DNA of 57,330 nucleotides from Rhodanobacteraceae bacterium UBA703 (GCA_002297645.1 DBMH01000180.1:1-57330); one strand, 5' to 3'; shown: positions 1-10,401, counted from the first letter of the stretch. The notes: generated by a model not told the origin, from the sequence alone. Program-made: numbers and translations.

Positions 1-3000
1 GCCTCGACGTCGTCGAGGCGCCGGCGGAACTCGACCGACGATTCCGTGAAGATCGCTTCCGAGGCGTCGACGGCGGTGGCCATGGGCGCGGGAGTGGTCG
101 ACCAGATCTTGCTGGCTTCAACGTCGCGCAGATAGCAGAACACGCCCCACGGGTCGCGCGTGGCGTCCTCGCGCCAGCGCGTGACGGCAAGATCGTGCCA
201 GCGACTGTAGCCCCCGCCGTTGTTGGTGACCATCACCTGATACCGGCCGTTGGTCAGTAGCTGTACCGCCGGCCGGCGCGTATCGGCCTGCGTAAAGACA
301 CGCACAGCGGCTTGCGGCGCTTCCTCCGCTGAACGCACGTCGACCATCGCCGGATTACTACTCCAGTTGATCACGGAGCGCGGCGTGCGCTCCTGGAGCA
401 GGAGCATCGTCGCCTTGAGCTGCGGGTCGGCTGCGAAGCGCTTCTGCATCGGCCGGTCGAGCACGGCGTGCGCGACGGCGAGCAGGGTCATGCCGTGGTG
501 ATGCGCCATGAACGAGCGCACGATGGCGCAAGTCTCGCCGGGTGGCACCCGCTCGCTCGTGTAGTCGATCGCCTCGTAGTAGCCGAACGGAGTCAGCCAG
601 CCGCTGTCCGCCAGCATGCGCAGGTTGCGCTCGGCATCGCTGGGCAGCACAGTCAGTGCGAGGGTGCTGGCGTACGGGGCAATCACCAGGTCCTGCGCCA
701 AGCCTCTCTGCAGCCCCAGGCCGGGCACGCCGAAGGCGCGATACTGATAGTTCTGGGCCGCGTCGGTCATGTTGTAGCCCGACTCGGAGATGCCCCAGGC
801 GACGTGCTTGCTGTGCGCATATGCCATCTGGCCGGCGACGGCAGAGCGGAAGGTTTCGTCGAGTAGGGTCCCCGGAAACGACGGCATAACCAACTGGGGC
901 ATCAGGTACTCGAACATCGAGCCGCTCCACGACAGCAGAACCTGTCGCCCCGCGGTACGGGTGAGCAGGCGGCCGAGTGAGAACCACGTGTCCTGTGCCA
1001 CCTTACCCTGCGCGATCGCGACGAAAACACCCAGTCGCGCTTCGGAGGCGAGCAGGTCGTAGAAGCCTGCGTCACGCCGCCGCTCGGTGACGTTGTAGCC
1101 GATCGTGAACAACGAGCGGTTCTCGTCGTAGAGGAAATCGAAGTCGACGTGGGCAAGTTCGGCGCAACGGGCGGCGAGGGTTTCGAGCGCATCGCAGGCG
1201 GCAGAAGCCGGTGAAGGACCGGTACCGCCGACAGGCTCGCGTCCACAGAGGGAGCCGAGATCGAGAAGGGTCGAGGCGAGGTCGCGCGTCATGCTTCCGG
1301 TATCCGCTTTCGCCGGCCCGAAGAAGATCTCGATGTCGGCCACCGCTGCCCGGATCCGGCGATGCATTTCGAGCGCCGTGTCGAAGGTGCGGTCCGTCGT
1401 CGGCTCCCGCATGCCGCCCAGCTTCTCGTCCAGCGCGGTCAGCATCGCCACTAGTTCGCCCGCGGTCCTGGGCGCCAGCGATTCCTGTTCGTCGAGCAGG
1501 AGGGCAAGCGATGTCCAGCGCTCGTGCACGGGCTGCGGATCGCTTTCGGCAGCCACCGAGAGCGCGTCGCGCAGGCCCGCAAAAATAGTGGACGGCTTCG
1601 CCACGGGCGCGTTTCTTCGCGCCAGCAAACCTTGCCGCAGCGTGAGCAGATGTGCGATCAGGTTGCCGCTATCGACCGTCGAGACATAGAGCGGCGCCAG
1701 GGGCTGCAAGGTCGTCGTGCTGTACCAGTTGTAGAAATGGCCGTGATGGCGCGGCAGTCGCTCCAGTGTTTCGAGGGTGCACGACAGGCGTTCGATCAGC
1801 TCGCTTAGAGACAGATAGCCGAGGTCGTGCGCCGCGAGCGTCGACAGCAGGTAGAGCCCGATGTTGGTCGGCGACGTGCGGTGGGCGATCTTCGGTATCG
1901 GATGTTCCTGATAGTTGTCCGGCGGGAGCCAGTGATCCTCGGCGCCGACGAAATGCTCGAAGAAATTCCAAGTCCGGCGCGCGACGCCACGCAAGAAAAG
2001 GACCTGGGTGGGAGCGAGTGTCTGCGCGCGTCGGCTTGGTGCGTCGCTGAGAAGCCAGACGAGAATCGGTGACGCGAGCCACGCGACCAGCCACGGAAGC
2101 GCGAGCAGGAAGCTGTCGCGATGCAGAAGGCACAGGCCGATGACGATCGACGCCGCCGGTGCAATCCACATCGCCGCGATCGACGACCCGAGGTGATTGC
2201 GGTCGCGCGACTGAACGCTACTCGACACGGTCCACTGCAGCAGATGACGGCAGGACACGTGCACGCGCCAGTAGGTTCGCGCGATCGCATCGAGGCTGAG
2301 CCACGCTTCGAACGGCAATAGGGCGGCGCTGACGACAATCTGCGCCAGGCGGTGCGCGGCGTCGCCGAGAAGTCCCTTCAAGCGCTCGAAGATGCTGCTT
2401 TCTTCCCTCGGGCCGGCGACGGCCAGTCCGAGGTCGACGACCGTCGCCACGATAAGGATCTCGACCACGAGCGCCGTCCAGAACGCAGGCGAGGGAAGCC
2501 AGAGCCAGCCGATCAGCAGCAGCGCAAGGAGCGCGATCGGAACCAGGCTTCGACGCAGGTTGTCGAGAATCTTCCAGCGGGACAGTGCGGAAAGCGGATT
2601 TCTTGCGCGTTCGCCGTTGCCGGTGGGCACATACGGGAACAACCATTCGGCGATCTGCCAGTCGCCGCGCATCCAGCGATGCCGGCGCTTGGCGTCGGCG
2701 AGGTAGGTTTGCGGATACACCTCGTAGAGTTCGATGCCGCTTGCGAGCCCCGAGCGGGCGTAGCAACCCTCCAGCAGGTCGTGGCTCAGGATGCGGTTGT
2801 CCGGAAACCTTCCTTCGGTGACCCGCTCGAACGCATCGACGTCGTAGATGCCCTTGCCGATGAAGGAACCCTCGCCGAAGAGGTCTTGGTAGGTGTCGGA
2901 CACCGCGCGCGTGTAGGGATCGATTCCGGCGTCGCCGCCGAAAAGCCTGGCATACGACGACATGCCGCCCTGTGGCAGCGCGCTGGTGATACGAGGCTGC

Positions 3001-5009
3001 AGGATGCCGTAGCCGCCGACGACGAGGTTCAGGTTCTCGTCGAAGCGTGGACGATTGAGCAAGTGTTCCATCGTCTCGATGAGTTCGCGAGCGGAATCGC
3101 GCGGCAACTGCGAATCGCTGTCGAGCGTGATCACGTAGCGGGTGCCGTGCAGCAGGTCGGGATTGCCCACAATCTTCGAGAATCGATCGCCGCCGTTGCG
3201 GCGAAGCAGTGCATTGAGGTCCGCGAGCTTGCCGCGCTTGCGCTCGCTTCCCATCCATGCGCCCTCGCGCTCGTTCCATTGCCGGGGGCGGTGCAGCAGG
3301 AAGAATCGGTCGTTCTGGTAGCGCGCGTTGAGCCCCTCGATGCCCTCGACGGCGGCTTCCAGTACGTCACCGTCGGACGGGAGGACGGCTTCGGAGGCAT
3401 CGGCGAAATCCGTCAGCAGCGCGAAATGGATGTGCTCGTCGCGATTGGCGAGATAGCGAACTTCGAGATCGTCGACCAGACGCCGGGTGGCGGCTACGTC
3501 CGACAACAGGGTCGGTATGGCGACGAGCGTCATCGCTTCGGGCGGGATTCCTTTGCGAAAATCCAGCTGCGGCAGCGGATGCGGCGCGACGGCGAATGCC
3601 GATAGGCGGCTGATCAGCGCGATGACGAGCTGACTTATTCCGATCGAGGACAGGAGGAGGACGATAGCCTTCAGCCAGACGGCGATGTCGTCCGCAAGGA
3701 GATGCGTCAGCACGGGCCCGAGGAGCGCGATGCCCAAGGCGACCAGCGACAGGAGGTACAGCGGCAGCGACGCGCTGCCGGGGCGCCTCGGGGCCGCTAC
3801 CACGGGGCGCCGTTTCAGGCCGCAACGATCGCGCAGATCCGGATGGCCGTCCCCGATCAGGTAGTAGCCAACGTGCCGTGATAGCACTGACGCATCGTCG
3901 CCGGCGGACTCGTGGTTCATTTCGACGACCGTGGAGGCGAGTGCGACTTCCGCGACGCCTGCCTCGCGGGCGATCCTCTCGACGACGTGGCGATACATGT
4001 CGCGAGTGGTGAAGTTCATCCTCGGATAGACACCGGACGGGTCCCGGCGAAGGATGCTCTCGACGGTGCTGACGGACTCGACGAACGACTTCCAGTCCAG
4101 CGCATCGAGGAGCCGGAGACTGCCAATGCAGTTGCTCACGGAAACCTGGTCGGCGGCCTGCTCGTGCTGAGCGCGTTGCACGAGTTGAATGCTGCTTAGG
4201 CCCGACTCGGCTAGGCGCTGATCTATCCAGGTGAGAGGCAACGACAGGGCTTCCCCCAGCGGCTGTAAGCGGCGCTCGAGTTCTGACACGAATGAACTCG
4301 ACAGCGACGGGCGTTCGCGCGCCATGTCGGCGGCGACCAGGATGAGGCTGGTCGGATCGCTGCGGGAGACCTCGATCAGGGAATCCGCCCAGCGGATCGC
4401 GACATTGCGGTCGATGCGGTCGGAACGGACGCTGTAGGCGACGCGCCTGAGATTCTCGACCAGCGCAAGTCGAAGAACGATCGGTATCGCCCAGAGTTCG
4501 CCGAGCGTGAGTGACACGGCTTCTTGGTAGGCGGCGACGAAGCGACGCAGCGATTCCTCGTCGAAGCGGCCGTCGCCGTGGGAGATCGCTTTCAGGGCGA
4601 TGTCGTAGACGCGCGGCAAGCCGGCGGACGGGCCCTTGTCGAGCAACGGCAGCTGCCAGCTGTAGCGGCGGGGGAGGTGGCGCCGCGCGGTGCGGATTTG
4701 CTCGTCAATGAGATACAGATTGTCGAGCAACCACTCGCCGGCGGGCGTGACCTTGTGCTTGTCCTTGATCGCTTGCGCGAGCAACCGGCAGCATCCGCGA
4801 ATGACGTCGGCGTTCTGACCGAGCCGCTGCAGCAGTGGATTGGCCGTACGACGCGAAGTGCGCGCCTCGTGCTCCCGCGAGAGTTCGCGCCCTCGCTCCT
4901 CCATCTGTTCGGCGTTCAGCAGTTCCGCGCGCAGGGGATCTTCGCCCGCCGCGTAGGGCCATGCAGAGGCGGGCTTGCGCTGACTCCCCCAGAACGACGG
5001 CCATCTCAT
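1..5009 (-). CDS. ndvB: Cyclic beta-1,2-glucan synthase (NdvB/ChvB type), 5' part, runs off left edge
   Basis: One open frame runs from ATG at 5009 to base 1 without a stop (about 1669 residues). Complete family members are near 2800 residues, so only the N-terminal ~60% is present. It should be an inner-membrane enzyme making cyclic beta-1,2-glucan from UDP-glucose. Residues ~90-105 (LLDNLYLIDEQI) match the family N-terminal region. Hydrophobic segments lie at ~410-475. The glycosyltransferase core has TLDSDSQLPRD with the D-x-D pair at 630/632. More membrane segments lie at ~800-1000, after the NLRRSL motif. A glycoamylase-like domain covers ~1265-1500, with LLSWSGSMFEYLMP near 1353, WGISESGYN near 1405 and AHHHGM near 1500. 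The start follows an in-frame TAG at 5045. The phosphorylase-like C-terminal half would lie beyond the edge. Periplasmic cyclic glucans serve in osmoadaptation and host interaction. Confidence 0.93.
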   Translation of the reverse strand, partial: MRWPSFWGSQRKPASAWPYAAGEDPLRAELLNAEQMEERGRELSREHEARTSRRTANPLLQRLGQNADVIRGCCRLLAQAIKDKHKVTPAGEWLLDNLYLIDEQIRTARRHLPRRYSWQLPLLDKGPSAGLPRVYDIALKAISHGDGRFDEESLRRFVAAYQEAVSLTLGELWAIPIVLRLALVENLRRVAYSVRSDRIDRNVAIRWADSLIEVSRSDPTSLILVAADMARERPSLSSSFVSELERRLQPLGEALSLPLTWIDQRLAESGLSSIQLVQRAQHEQAADQVSVSNCIGSLRLLDALDWKSFVESVSTVESILRRDPSGVYPRMNFTTRDMYRHVVERIAREAGVAEVALASTVVEMNHESAGDDASVLSRHVGYYLIGDGHPDLRDRCGLKRRPVVAAPRRPGSASLPLYLLSLVALGIALLGPVLTHLLADDIAVWLKAIVLLLSSIGISQLVIALISRLSAFAVAPHPLPQLDFRKGIPPEAMTLVAIPTLLSDVAATRRLVDDLEVRYLANRDEHIHFALLTDFADASEAVLPSDGDVLEAAVEGIEGLNARYQNDRFFLLHRPRQWNEREGAWMGSERKRGKLADLNALLRRNGGDRFSKIVGNPDLLHGTRYVITLDSDSQLPRDSARELIETMEHLLNRPRFDENLNLVVGGYGILQPRITSALPQGGMSSYARLFGGDAGIDPYTRAVSDTYQDLFGEGSFIGKGIYDVDAFERVTEGRFPDNRILSHDLLEGCYARSGLASGIELYEVYPQTYLADAKRRHRWMRGDWQIAEWLFPYVPTGNGERARNPLSALSRWKILDNLRRSLVPIALLALLLIGWLWLPSPAFWTALVVEILIVATVVDLGLAVAGPREESSIFERLKGLLGDAAHRLAQIVVSAALLPFEAWLSLDAIARTYWRVHVSCRHLLQWTVSSSVQSRDRNHLGSSIAAMWIAPAASIVIGLCLLHRDSFLLALPWLVAWLASPILVWLLSDAPSRRAQTLAPTQVLFLRGVARRTWNFFEHFVGAEDHWLPPDNYQEHPIPKIAHRTSPTNIGLYLLSTLAAHDLGYLSLSELIERLSCTLETLERLPRHHGHFYNWYSTTTLQPLAPLYVSTVDSGNLIAHLLTLRQGLLARRNAPVAKPSTIFAGLRDALSVAAESDPQPVHERWTSLALLLDEQESLAPRTAGELVAMLTALDEKLGGMREPTTDRTFDTALEMHRRIRAAVADIEIFFGPAKADTGSMTRDLASTLLDLGSLCGREPVGGTGPSPASAACDALETLAARCAELAHVDFDFLYDENRSLFTIGYNVTERRRDAGFYDLLASEARLGVFVAIAQGKVAQDTWFSLGRLLTRTAGRQVLLSWSGSMFEYLMPQLVMPSFPGTLLDETFRSAVAGQMAYAHSKHVAWGISESGYNMTDAAQNYQYRAFGVPGLGLQRGLAQDLVIAPYASTLALTVLPSDAERNLRMLADSGWLTPFGYYEAIDYTSERVPPGETCAIVRSFMAHHHGMTLLAVAHAVLDRPMQKRFAADPQLKATMLLLQERTPRSVINWSSNPAMVDVRSAEEAPQAAVRVFTQADTRRPAVQLLTNGRYQVMVTNNGGGYSRWHDLAVTRWREDATRDPWGVFCYLRDVEASKIWSTTPAPMATAVDASEAIFTESSVEFRRRLDDVE

Positions 5010-5380
5010 CGATGCGGTCCCGGAACGGATAGGGATTCGAGGCTAACACTTCAGCGGCTTCCTGCGGCCGCGATCAGCAAGGGCAGGTCGAGTATCGTTC
5101 GGAAAGGCGACGGACGAGATCGAAAGCGCCGTGAGCGCGTGTATGTCACGCACGCAGCCTTCGACAATAGGCTTACCACGCGGATGGCATCGCCGACAGC
5201 GTGCGCGATAGCGCCGAAGATCCTCGATGCCGCATTCGCGTTCGAAGAGCGAGCATGCGAGGAGAAGTATGAGAGATCTCAGCGCCGGCACACTTGTGTC
5301 ATAGCGACGTTGCTACAACTCGTCGGAGAGCGGGCGGGGCCTCGCTCGACGCCGGCATCGCACGCCGTTACTCGGCATCG
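5010..5380. other. Gap with no supported gene
   Basis: Upstream of the glucan synthase start. Reading both strands I see only short frames with arginine/cysteine-rich composition typical of non-coding GC-rich DNA. It probably contains the glucan synthase promoter, but I cannot point to a convincing -35/-10 pair. Confidence 0.4.
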
Positions 5381-5749
5381 TCATTTCCATTGAGGCGCTC
5401 CCGCGGAGCGATAGTATCTACATGGTTTCCAGCGGAGCTTCCGTGTACCCATCTTCCAGATGCGTGCGCCGGCGAGCACCCTGAAGTCGTGCAAGAGGCC
5501 TCGATCGGCCGCCTCGTCCAGAACGAGAAGCACCGATACGGTGGAGTGCATGGCGGCTTTCAGACGGTTTTCATCCGCATAAACGTCGAACCAATTGGCG
5601 TCCGAAGGGGAATCGGAAGAGTTACGAATTTCCGCTTCTTCGCAGTTCGAGTCCCCGAGCAGTAGCATTCGGATGTCGTCATCGGACGCCGAGGTTTCGA
5701 ACGTCGCGAAACAGCGCATGCGGCGCGGATCTTGGGCTGGCGTATTCAT
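5381..5749 (-). CDS. Hypothetical protein (122 aa), doubtful
   Basis: Open frame from ATG at 5749. The first ~95 residues have balanced, protein-like composition (SDDDIRMLLLGDSNCEEAEIRN, NWFDVYADENRLKAAMH) with alternating acidic and hydrophobic stretches. The last ~25 are basic and less convincing. No membrane segment, signal peptide or recognised domain. No good Shine-Dalgarno lies upstream. It sits alone between the glucan synthase and NhaA genes on the same strand. It may be a short cytoplasmic orphan or a chance frame. Confidence 0.35.
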   Translation of the reverse strand: MNTPAQDPRRMRCFATFETSASDDDIRMLLLGDSNCEEAEIRNSSDSPSDANWFDVYADENRLKAAMHSTVSVLLVLDEAADRGLLHDFRVLAGARIWKMGTRKLRWKPCRYYRSAGAPQWK

Positions 5750-6185
5750 GATGCGATCTCATCAGACTTGCGAGATCAGGCGCAAAGAAGGCTGTACCAT
5801 CGGGAGCGAAAGGTCGAAGCAACCAAGAAGCGAGCTGCGCGTGGATCAACGTGCGCTTGCTGCGTTCCGCAATGGGGTTGGGGTGACTGGTTGCGCTCCT
5901 GCGCTCGCCAGTACGTGGAAGCCATCGGGTCAATATGGGGATGCATTGCCCAAATCCAAGGAAAGGAAGTTTGGAATTGTTCCATCGCGATTTGGAGTAC
6001 AGTGGTCGAGTTGATTGCCCAAGGATTGCTATCGTGAACCCGGGAAAGAATCATCGTTACGTCAGCGACCGTGGGCCGATTATGTCGTCTCTCCACGATC
6101 ACGCGATCCTGCAAGCGATTGCCGTAACCGAAAACGAGGGGTGACCGACCATCACCGCCGAATCCGTGCCGCCTGCGTCTTCCCG
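5750..6185. other. Gap with no supported gene
   Basis: Lies 3' of nhaA. No frame here has convincing composition and I see no strong terminator hairpin next to the nhaA stop. Confidence 0.4.
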
Positions 6186-7535
6186 TCAGCGCATCCCCGT
6201 ACGAGACGGCTCCGAATCCGACAGTCGCTGACGATTGGAGCTCAGCCAGGTCAGCATGGTGAGGCCACCGATGGACGACAGCGCGGACGCGCACAAGATT
6301 CCCAGCTTGGCCGAAATCATGCTGCCTTCCGCGAGAGCGAGTTCGGCGATCAGCAATGACATCGTGAACCCGATTCCCGTCAGCAAGGCCCCTCCGACAA
6401 TCAGGGGCCACGAGAGTGTTTCTGGCCGAATGGCGAAATTCGCCTTGGTCGCGAGATAGCTGAACAACACCACTCCGATCGGTTTGCCGACGAATAGGCC
6501 GACGACGATCGCGACAATCAGCCGCCAATCCATCTCTGCGTGCGACAGCGGCAATCCCGCGCTCGCCAGGGCGAACAATGGCAGCACGGCGAAAGCCACC
6601 CACGGATGCAACGAGATCTCGATCCGTTCGAGCGGCGAGAGAGCCTCGCGCACGGCTGTGCCGGCCCGTCGAAGATCCTGCCGTTCCTCCGTGTCACCGC
6701 TCCAGTGCTCCCCGTGCGGGTAGGCGACTACCTTGCCGAGAATCGCCCGCAGGCGACCGTCGTTTACCCAGCTTCGGGCAGGAGTCATCAATCCCAGCAG
6801 CATGCCGGCCAGCGTGGGATGGATTCCGGAGGCGTCCAGCGCCAGCCAGACTGCCACGCCGGCTCCCGCGTAGACGAAGATGTGACGAATGCCGGCGCGT
6901 CTCATCGCCGCGATGGCGAGGAGGGCGGATGCTCCCAAACCGAGCCCAAGCCAGTCGATCCCGTTGCCGTACGCAATCGCGATTACCAGGATCGCGCCGA
7001 TGTCGTCGAAGATCGCGAGCGAGAGAAGAAACAAACGCAGGTTTGGGGGAATGCGAGAGCCCAATAGCGCCAGGCAGCCGATCACGAAGGCGGTATCGGT
7101 CGCCATGACGACGCCCCATGCGTGACGGGCTGCTCCGCCGCCTTCCAGAAGCGCGAACAACACCGCGGGAACGGCCATCCCGCCCAGAGCCGCCGCAATC
7201 GAAAATGCTGCCAGTCGCACGTTGCGCAGTTCTCCGAGAACGATCTCCCGTTTCAGCTCCAGTGCGATAACGAAGAAGAACAAGGTCATCGCGCCGTCGA
7301 TGATCCACTGTTTGGCTGAGCGCGAGAACTCAGCGTTTCCCCACCGGAAGCCCATCGCCGTATCCCAGAACGCCATGTAGGGTCCGGACCACTGGGAATT
7401 GGAAAGGACCAGCGCAGCCACGGCACACAGCAGCAGGACGGCGCCTGCCGCCGATTCGATGCGGAGGAATCGCGAGAAAGGGTGCGTGAACCGGTCTGAC
7501 GGTTCCTTCGGTAGCCTGTCGAGATTGCTTCTCAT
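6186..7535 (-). CDS. nhaA: Na+/H+ antiporter NhaA
   Basis: 449 residues from ATG at 7535 (MRSNLDRLPKEP). The frame is open upstream to 7787, but that stretch is not family-like. Inner-membrane antiporter exchanging cytoplasmic Na+ or Li+ for H+, for pH and salt homeostasis. The protein is almost all hydrophobic helices. It carries the known essential aspartates: ATDTAFVIG with Asp147 (equivalent to E. coli Asp133) and IFDDIGAILV with Asp177/178 (equivalent to Asp163/164). ALELKREIVLGELR and the GIGFTMSLLI helix near the C terminus are family signatures. Length is slightly above E. coli NhaA (388) because of N-terminal and loop extensions. It is not in an operon. The Shine-Dalgarno is weak, so the start could shift slightly. 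Confidence 0.95.
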   Translation of the reverse strand: MRSNLDRLPKEPSDRFTHPFSRFLRIESAAGAVLLLCAVAALVLSNSQWSGPYMAFWDTAMGFRWGNAEFSRSAKQWIIDGAMTLFFFVIALELKREIVLGELRNVRLAAFSIAAALGGMAVPAVLFALLEGGGAARHAWGVVMATDTAFVIGCLALLGSRIPPNLRLFLLSLAIFDDIGAILVIAIAYGNGIDWLGLGLGASALLAIAAMRRAGIRHIFVYAGAGVAVWLALDASGIHPTLAGMLLGLMTPARSWVNDGRLRAILGKVVAYPHGEHWSGDTEERQDLRRAGTAVREALSPLERIEISLHPWVAFAVLPLFALASAGLPLSHAEMDWRLIVAIVVGLFVGKPIGVVLFSYLATKANFAIRPETLSWPLIVGGALLTGIGFTMSLLIAELALAEGSMISAKLGILCASALSSIGGLTMLTWLSSNRQRLSDSEPSRTGMR

Positions 7536-8176
7536 GCGAATGGCCTGTGCTCGCCCCTGAAGCCGCTGCTCGCGGCGATATTGGGAGTCGAAAAAGCTAC
7601 CCCGTGCCCGGGCGACGATCTTCTCTTCCAGTATGGATCTACGGACTCGCGGATCAGCGCCCATCGGCGGGCAAGGCAGCGTGCAACGAAGCTCTCCGTG
7701 ATGATTGCGGCGAGCCAGGATGTTGCAGTCGCAGGGCGCGAGTTCGCTGAGGAGTGCCGGGCACAATCCGCGATTCGGACGATGCACAGTCGTGCGTGGA
7801 GGCAGGGCGAAGCCTCACCACACGGTACGCTGCAGTGGAAGGGCTGTCGAGCGACAGCTTCTCTAGCGCGTGGTTTTCGAACGGCTCCGTCCCGGATGGG
7901 ACGATCCATCCTTGCGACGGCTCTTGCCGGGCGCATGGCCGTCGAAGATGTCGTTGCCGAGGAAGGGTCGGTCGCCCTTGCTTTCATTCGCTCCACCGAG
8001 TGGATGGGGAAATAGCGGGTGTTCGGAAGCGAACCCGTGTATGGTGAAGAGAGTCGACGCTCATGTTCCGCCCGTCGCTTCTTAACCGAGATTTCGTGGC
8101 TGTTCGTCCCCGCCTGCGAAGAAGGTCCAGCTCTCGTACTGCCGTACGCCTGTCGAAGTGCACCGCTGGAGAAGCG
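7536..8176. other. Gap of about 640 bases, no gene assigned
   Basis: Divergent region between nhaA (-) and a small + strand gene. A + strand frame at 7581-8015 and a - strand frame over 7532-8440 are open, but their composition (Arg/Ser/Ala-rich, no domain) looks like chance. Promoters for both flanking genes presumably lie here. Confidence 0.4.
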
Positions 8177-8485
8177 ATGAAGGCCCCGTTGCAGATGCAA
8201 GTTCCGCAATTCCGGTTCCGCCTTCGCCACGACGTGTCGATTGGTCCGATGGCCCTGAAGCGGCTTTGGGCGGCGGCATGCGGCTCCGAAGACGTCACTG
8301 TCCTGCGAGAGGCCACTCGAACCGCAAGTGGTGATTCCGCCTATCGATATTGCCTGTGCGGCCCCCCGCATCTTTTCGACCTTGCCGGAGTGGAGGAGCG
8401 TTTGCTGAAGACCCTGCGGTCGACGTTTCCCGCCGATCATGTGAGGCTTTTCCCTTCCGAAGCCGCGCTGTGGCAGAGCACGTAG
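8177..8485 (+). CDS. Small hypothetical protein (102 aa)
   Basis: ATG at 8177 is preceded by GGAGAAG at good spacing. The product (MKAPLQMQVPQFRFRLRH...) has ordinary soluble-protein composition: VTVLREATRTASGDSAYRYCLCGPPHLFDLAGVEERLLKTL contains an amphipathic helix near the C terminus. No signal peptide or membrane segment. I do not recognise the family. Its 3' end overlaps the probable GTG start of the desaturase gene by 16 bases, suggesting translational coupling and a link to lipid modification, but this is inference. Confidence 0.6.
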   Translation: MKAPLQMQVPQFRFRLRHDVSIGPMALKRLWAAACGSEDVTVLREATRTASGDSAYRYCLCGPPHLFDLAGVEERLLKTLRSTFPADHVRLFPSEAALWQST

Positions 8486-9504
8486 CTACTCTCTCTCGCT
8501 CGGCGATTGATTGGGTTCGTGTTCTCGAGCCTCATCGCAGGGGAAACAATGCCCGTGCAATCGGGGAGCTCGCCGTTACCCTGATCTCGTTTCTCGTTGG
8601 ATCGGTAGTGATGTACGCGGCGTGGGCATGGGGCTTGCTATGGCTCTACGCCGCAGTGGCAATTCCCACTGCCGGAATGCTCGTTCGCCTGTTCCTGCTG
8701 CAGCACGATTGCGGACATCACAGCTTCTTCCCATCCAGGGCGGCGAACGATGCGCTCGGTCGGTTGCTCAGCGTGCTCACGCTGACGCCGTACGATCATT
8801 GGCGTCGAACTCACGCGATTCATCACGCCACGCAAGGAAACCTTGGGAAGCGCGGCATCGGCGACGTCGACACTTTGACTGTCGCGGAATATCTGGCCCG
8901 CGGTCGCTGGCAGCGACTGCGCTACCGGCTCTATCGCCATCCGGCCGTCATGTTCGGTATCGGGCCGCTATACATATTCCTGTTGCAGAACAGGATTCCA
9001 GCCGGCTTCCTGGCGACGGGTTGGCGCGCCTGGGTCAGCACGATGGGAACAAACGTCGCCGTACTGATCGTGTCGATCACCGTGATCCAGGTCGTCGGCA
9101 TCGGCGCCTTCGTCGCCGTGCAGCTTCCCGTTCTGGTAATCGCGGCTACGATCGGCGTCTGGCTTTTCTTCGTGCAGCACCAGTTCGAGCATACGTACTG
9201 GGAAACGACGTCGGATTGGAACGCCCGCGAAGCGGCGCTTGCCGGAAGCTCGCACTACGCGCTTCCGGGCGTTCTGGCATGGATGACGGCGAACATCGGC
9301 TTACACCACCTTCACCACCTCTCGAGCCGCATTCCGTTCTACCGTTTTCCGGACGTGCTGCGGGCGATGCCGGAGTTGGCCGCCTTGAATCGCTTCGGTT
9401 TCGTCGAAGGATTCCGGTGCGTACGCCTGGCGTTGTGGGACGAGAAGGCGCGACGCCTCGTGTCATTTCGCGAGGCACTCGAGAACTCCGCGGGACTGTC
9501 CTAG
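8470..9504 (+). CDS. Membrane fatty acid desaturase (delta-12/omega-6 type)
   Basis: Integral-membrane di-iron desaturase introducing cis double bonds into acyl chains. All three histidine boxes are present: HDCGHH (residues 79-84 from the GTG), HWRRTHAIHH (110-119) and GLHHLHH near 277, followed by SSRIPFYRFP as in bacterial delta-12 desaturases. Hydrophobic helices lie at ~33-78 and ~150-225 (MYAAWAWGLLWLYAAVAIP; TNVAVLIVSITVIQVVGIGAFVAVQLPVLV). The GTG at 8470 gives 344 residues, typical for the family. There is no ATG until far into the first helix and no clear Shine-Dalgarno, so the start is provisional. Probably involved in membrane-fluidity adjustment. Likely co-translated with the small gene before it. 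Confidence 0.9.
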   Translation: MAEHVATLSRSAIDWVRVLEPHRRGNNARAIGELAVTLISFLVGSVVMYAAWAWGLLWLYAAVAIPTAGMLVRLFLLQHDCGHHSFFPSRAANDALGRLLSVLTLTPYDHWRRTHAIHHATQGNLGKRGIGDVDTLTVAEYLARGRWQRLRYRLYRHPAVMFGIGPLYIFLLQNRIPAGFLATGWRAWVSTMGTNVAVLIVSITVIQVVGIGAFVAVQLPVLVIAATIGVWLFFVQHQFEHTYWETTSDWNAREAALAGSSHYALPGVLAWMTANIGLHHLHHLSSRIPFYRFPDVLRAMPELAALNRFGFVEGFRCVRLALWDEKARRLVSFREALENSAGLS

Positions 9505-9616
9505 GAAATTTCCGCGTCGGACATCGCCAATCCGTTCTGCCTTTCATGCGAGCGCTGGGCATTCCTTTTCGGGAACTCGGTCGTGATATCGACTTCGACG
9601 CTTCGTCTTGCACGAA

Positions 9617-9895
9617 TCAGCGGCGCTTCGGTGAGTCCGGAGGCTCGCGTCGCCATGACGTCCATCGCGCGTGGGCAATCGCGTCCACAAGCCGGTCGTA
9701 GCGGAAGCTTCCATATCGATAGCGGCGACCGTCGTAACTGATCGAAAACTCCAACATCAAGCGTGCACGATTGCTGAATACGGGAACCGCTCGTATCGCT
9801 TCCGGTTCGGGAGCTACGTATCCGCCTTCCGACGTAAAGGCATCCTCCGCTTCCTTATCGTCCAAGCTTCGATCCATCGATGCGTTCCGGCTCAT
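9617..9895 (-). CDS. Small hypothetical protein (92 aa)
   Basis: ATG at 9895 has a strong Shine-Dalgarno (AAGGAGA, 8 nt upstream). The N-terminal half is acidic and probably disordered (SLDDKEAEDAFTSEGGYVAPEPEAI). The C-terminal half (LMLEFSISYDGRRYRYGSFRYDRLVDAIAHAR) looks like a small folded unit with aromatic/arginine alternation. No recognised domain. Convergent with the desaturase gene and apparently monocistronic. Confidence 0.7.
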   Translation of the reverse strand: MSRNASMDRSLDDKEAEDAFTSEGGYVAPEPEAIRAVPVFSNRARLMLEFSISYDGRRYRYGSFRYDRLVDAIAHARWTSWRREPPDSPKRR

Positions 9896-10401
9896 AGAGC
9901 AATCTCCTTCACCGCGCAGGTGAACGGGCAATGAGGCGAACCCGCGGGTGGCATCGCGGGCGTGGGGAATCGATCCGCCCGCGTGGCACCCCTAGCGATT
10001 CGCGTGAAACCCATCGTTCGAAACCCCTCGCGCGAAGTTGGCTTTCCAGGCATCTTGCGTGACAGGAAGGCGATACAGTCGAGATCGATCGGTGCGTAGC
10101 CGTCCCGTGCTCTTCGGCCCGGTTGCCTCTTGGGAAGGCATCGGCATCAGGGGGATTGCTATAACGTGTCAATGGGTTCCAAGAAGAAGAGTTCAGTCGA
10201 AGGAACCGATCGATCCTTGCATTCAGTCTGCGCAGGCGGCTACCGCGTGTCTGTTCGTTACCGAACCCAGCTTTCCGGCTGGAAATGGCCCATCCGACTC
10301 TGTACGCTGCCGAACGTAACACCTCGCTCGCGGCCTCGGGGCGGGTTGGCGTAGCGGTTGTTCCTCGAATTGCGGCGTCCGTTGAGCTCCCGGTGGTCTT
10401 T
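9896..10401. other. Divergent intergenic region, about 500 bases
   Basis: Between a - strand small gene and the first Crp-like gene. The frames that cross it are compositionally poor. Promoters for both sides should lie here. I see no convincing hairpin or operator. Confidence 0.4.

Noticed and set aside
7581..8015. A 144-residue + strand frame upstream of the small gene at 8177
   Set aside because: No convincing Shine-Dalgarno, mixed composition and no recognisable domain; left as gap.
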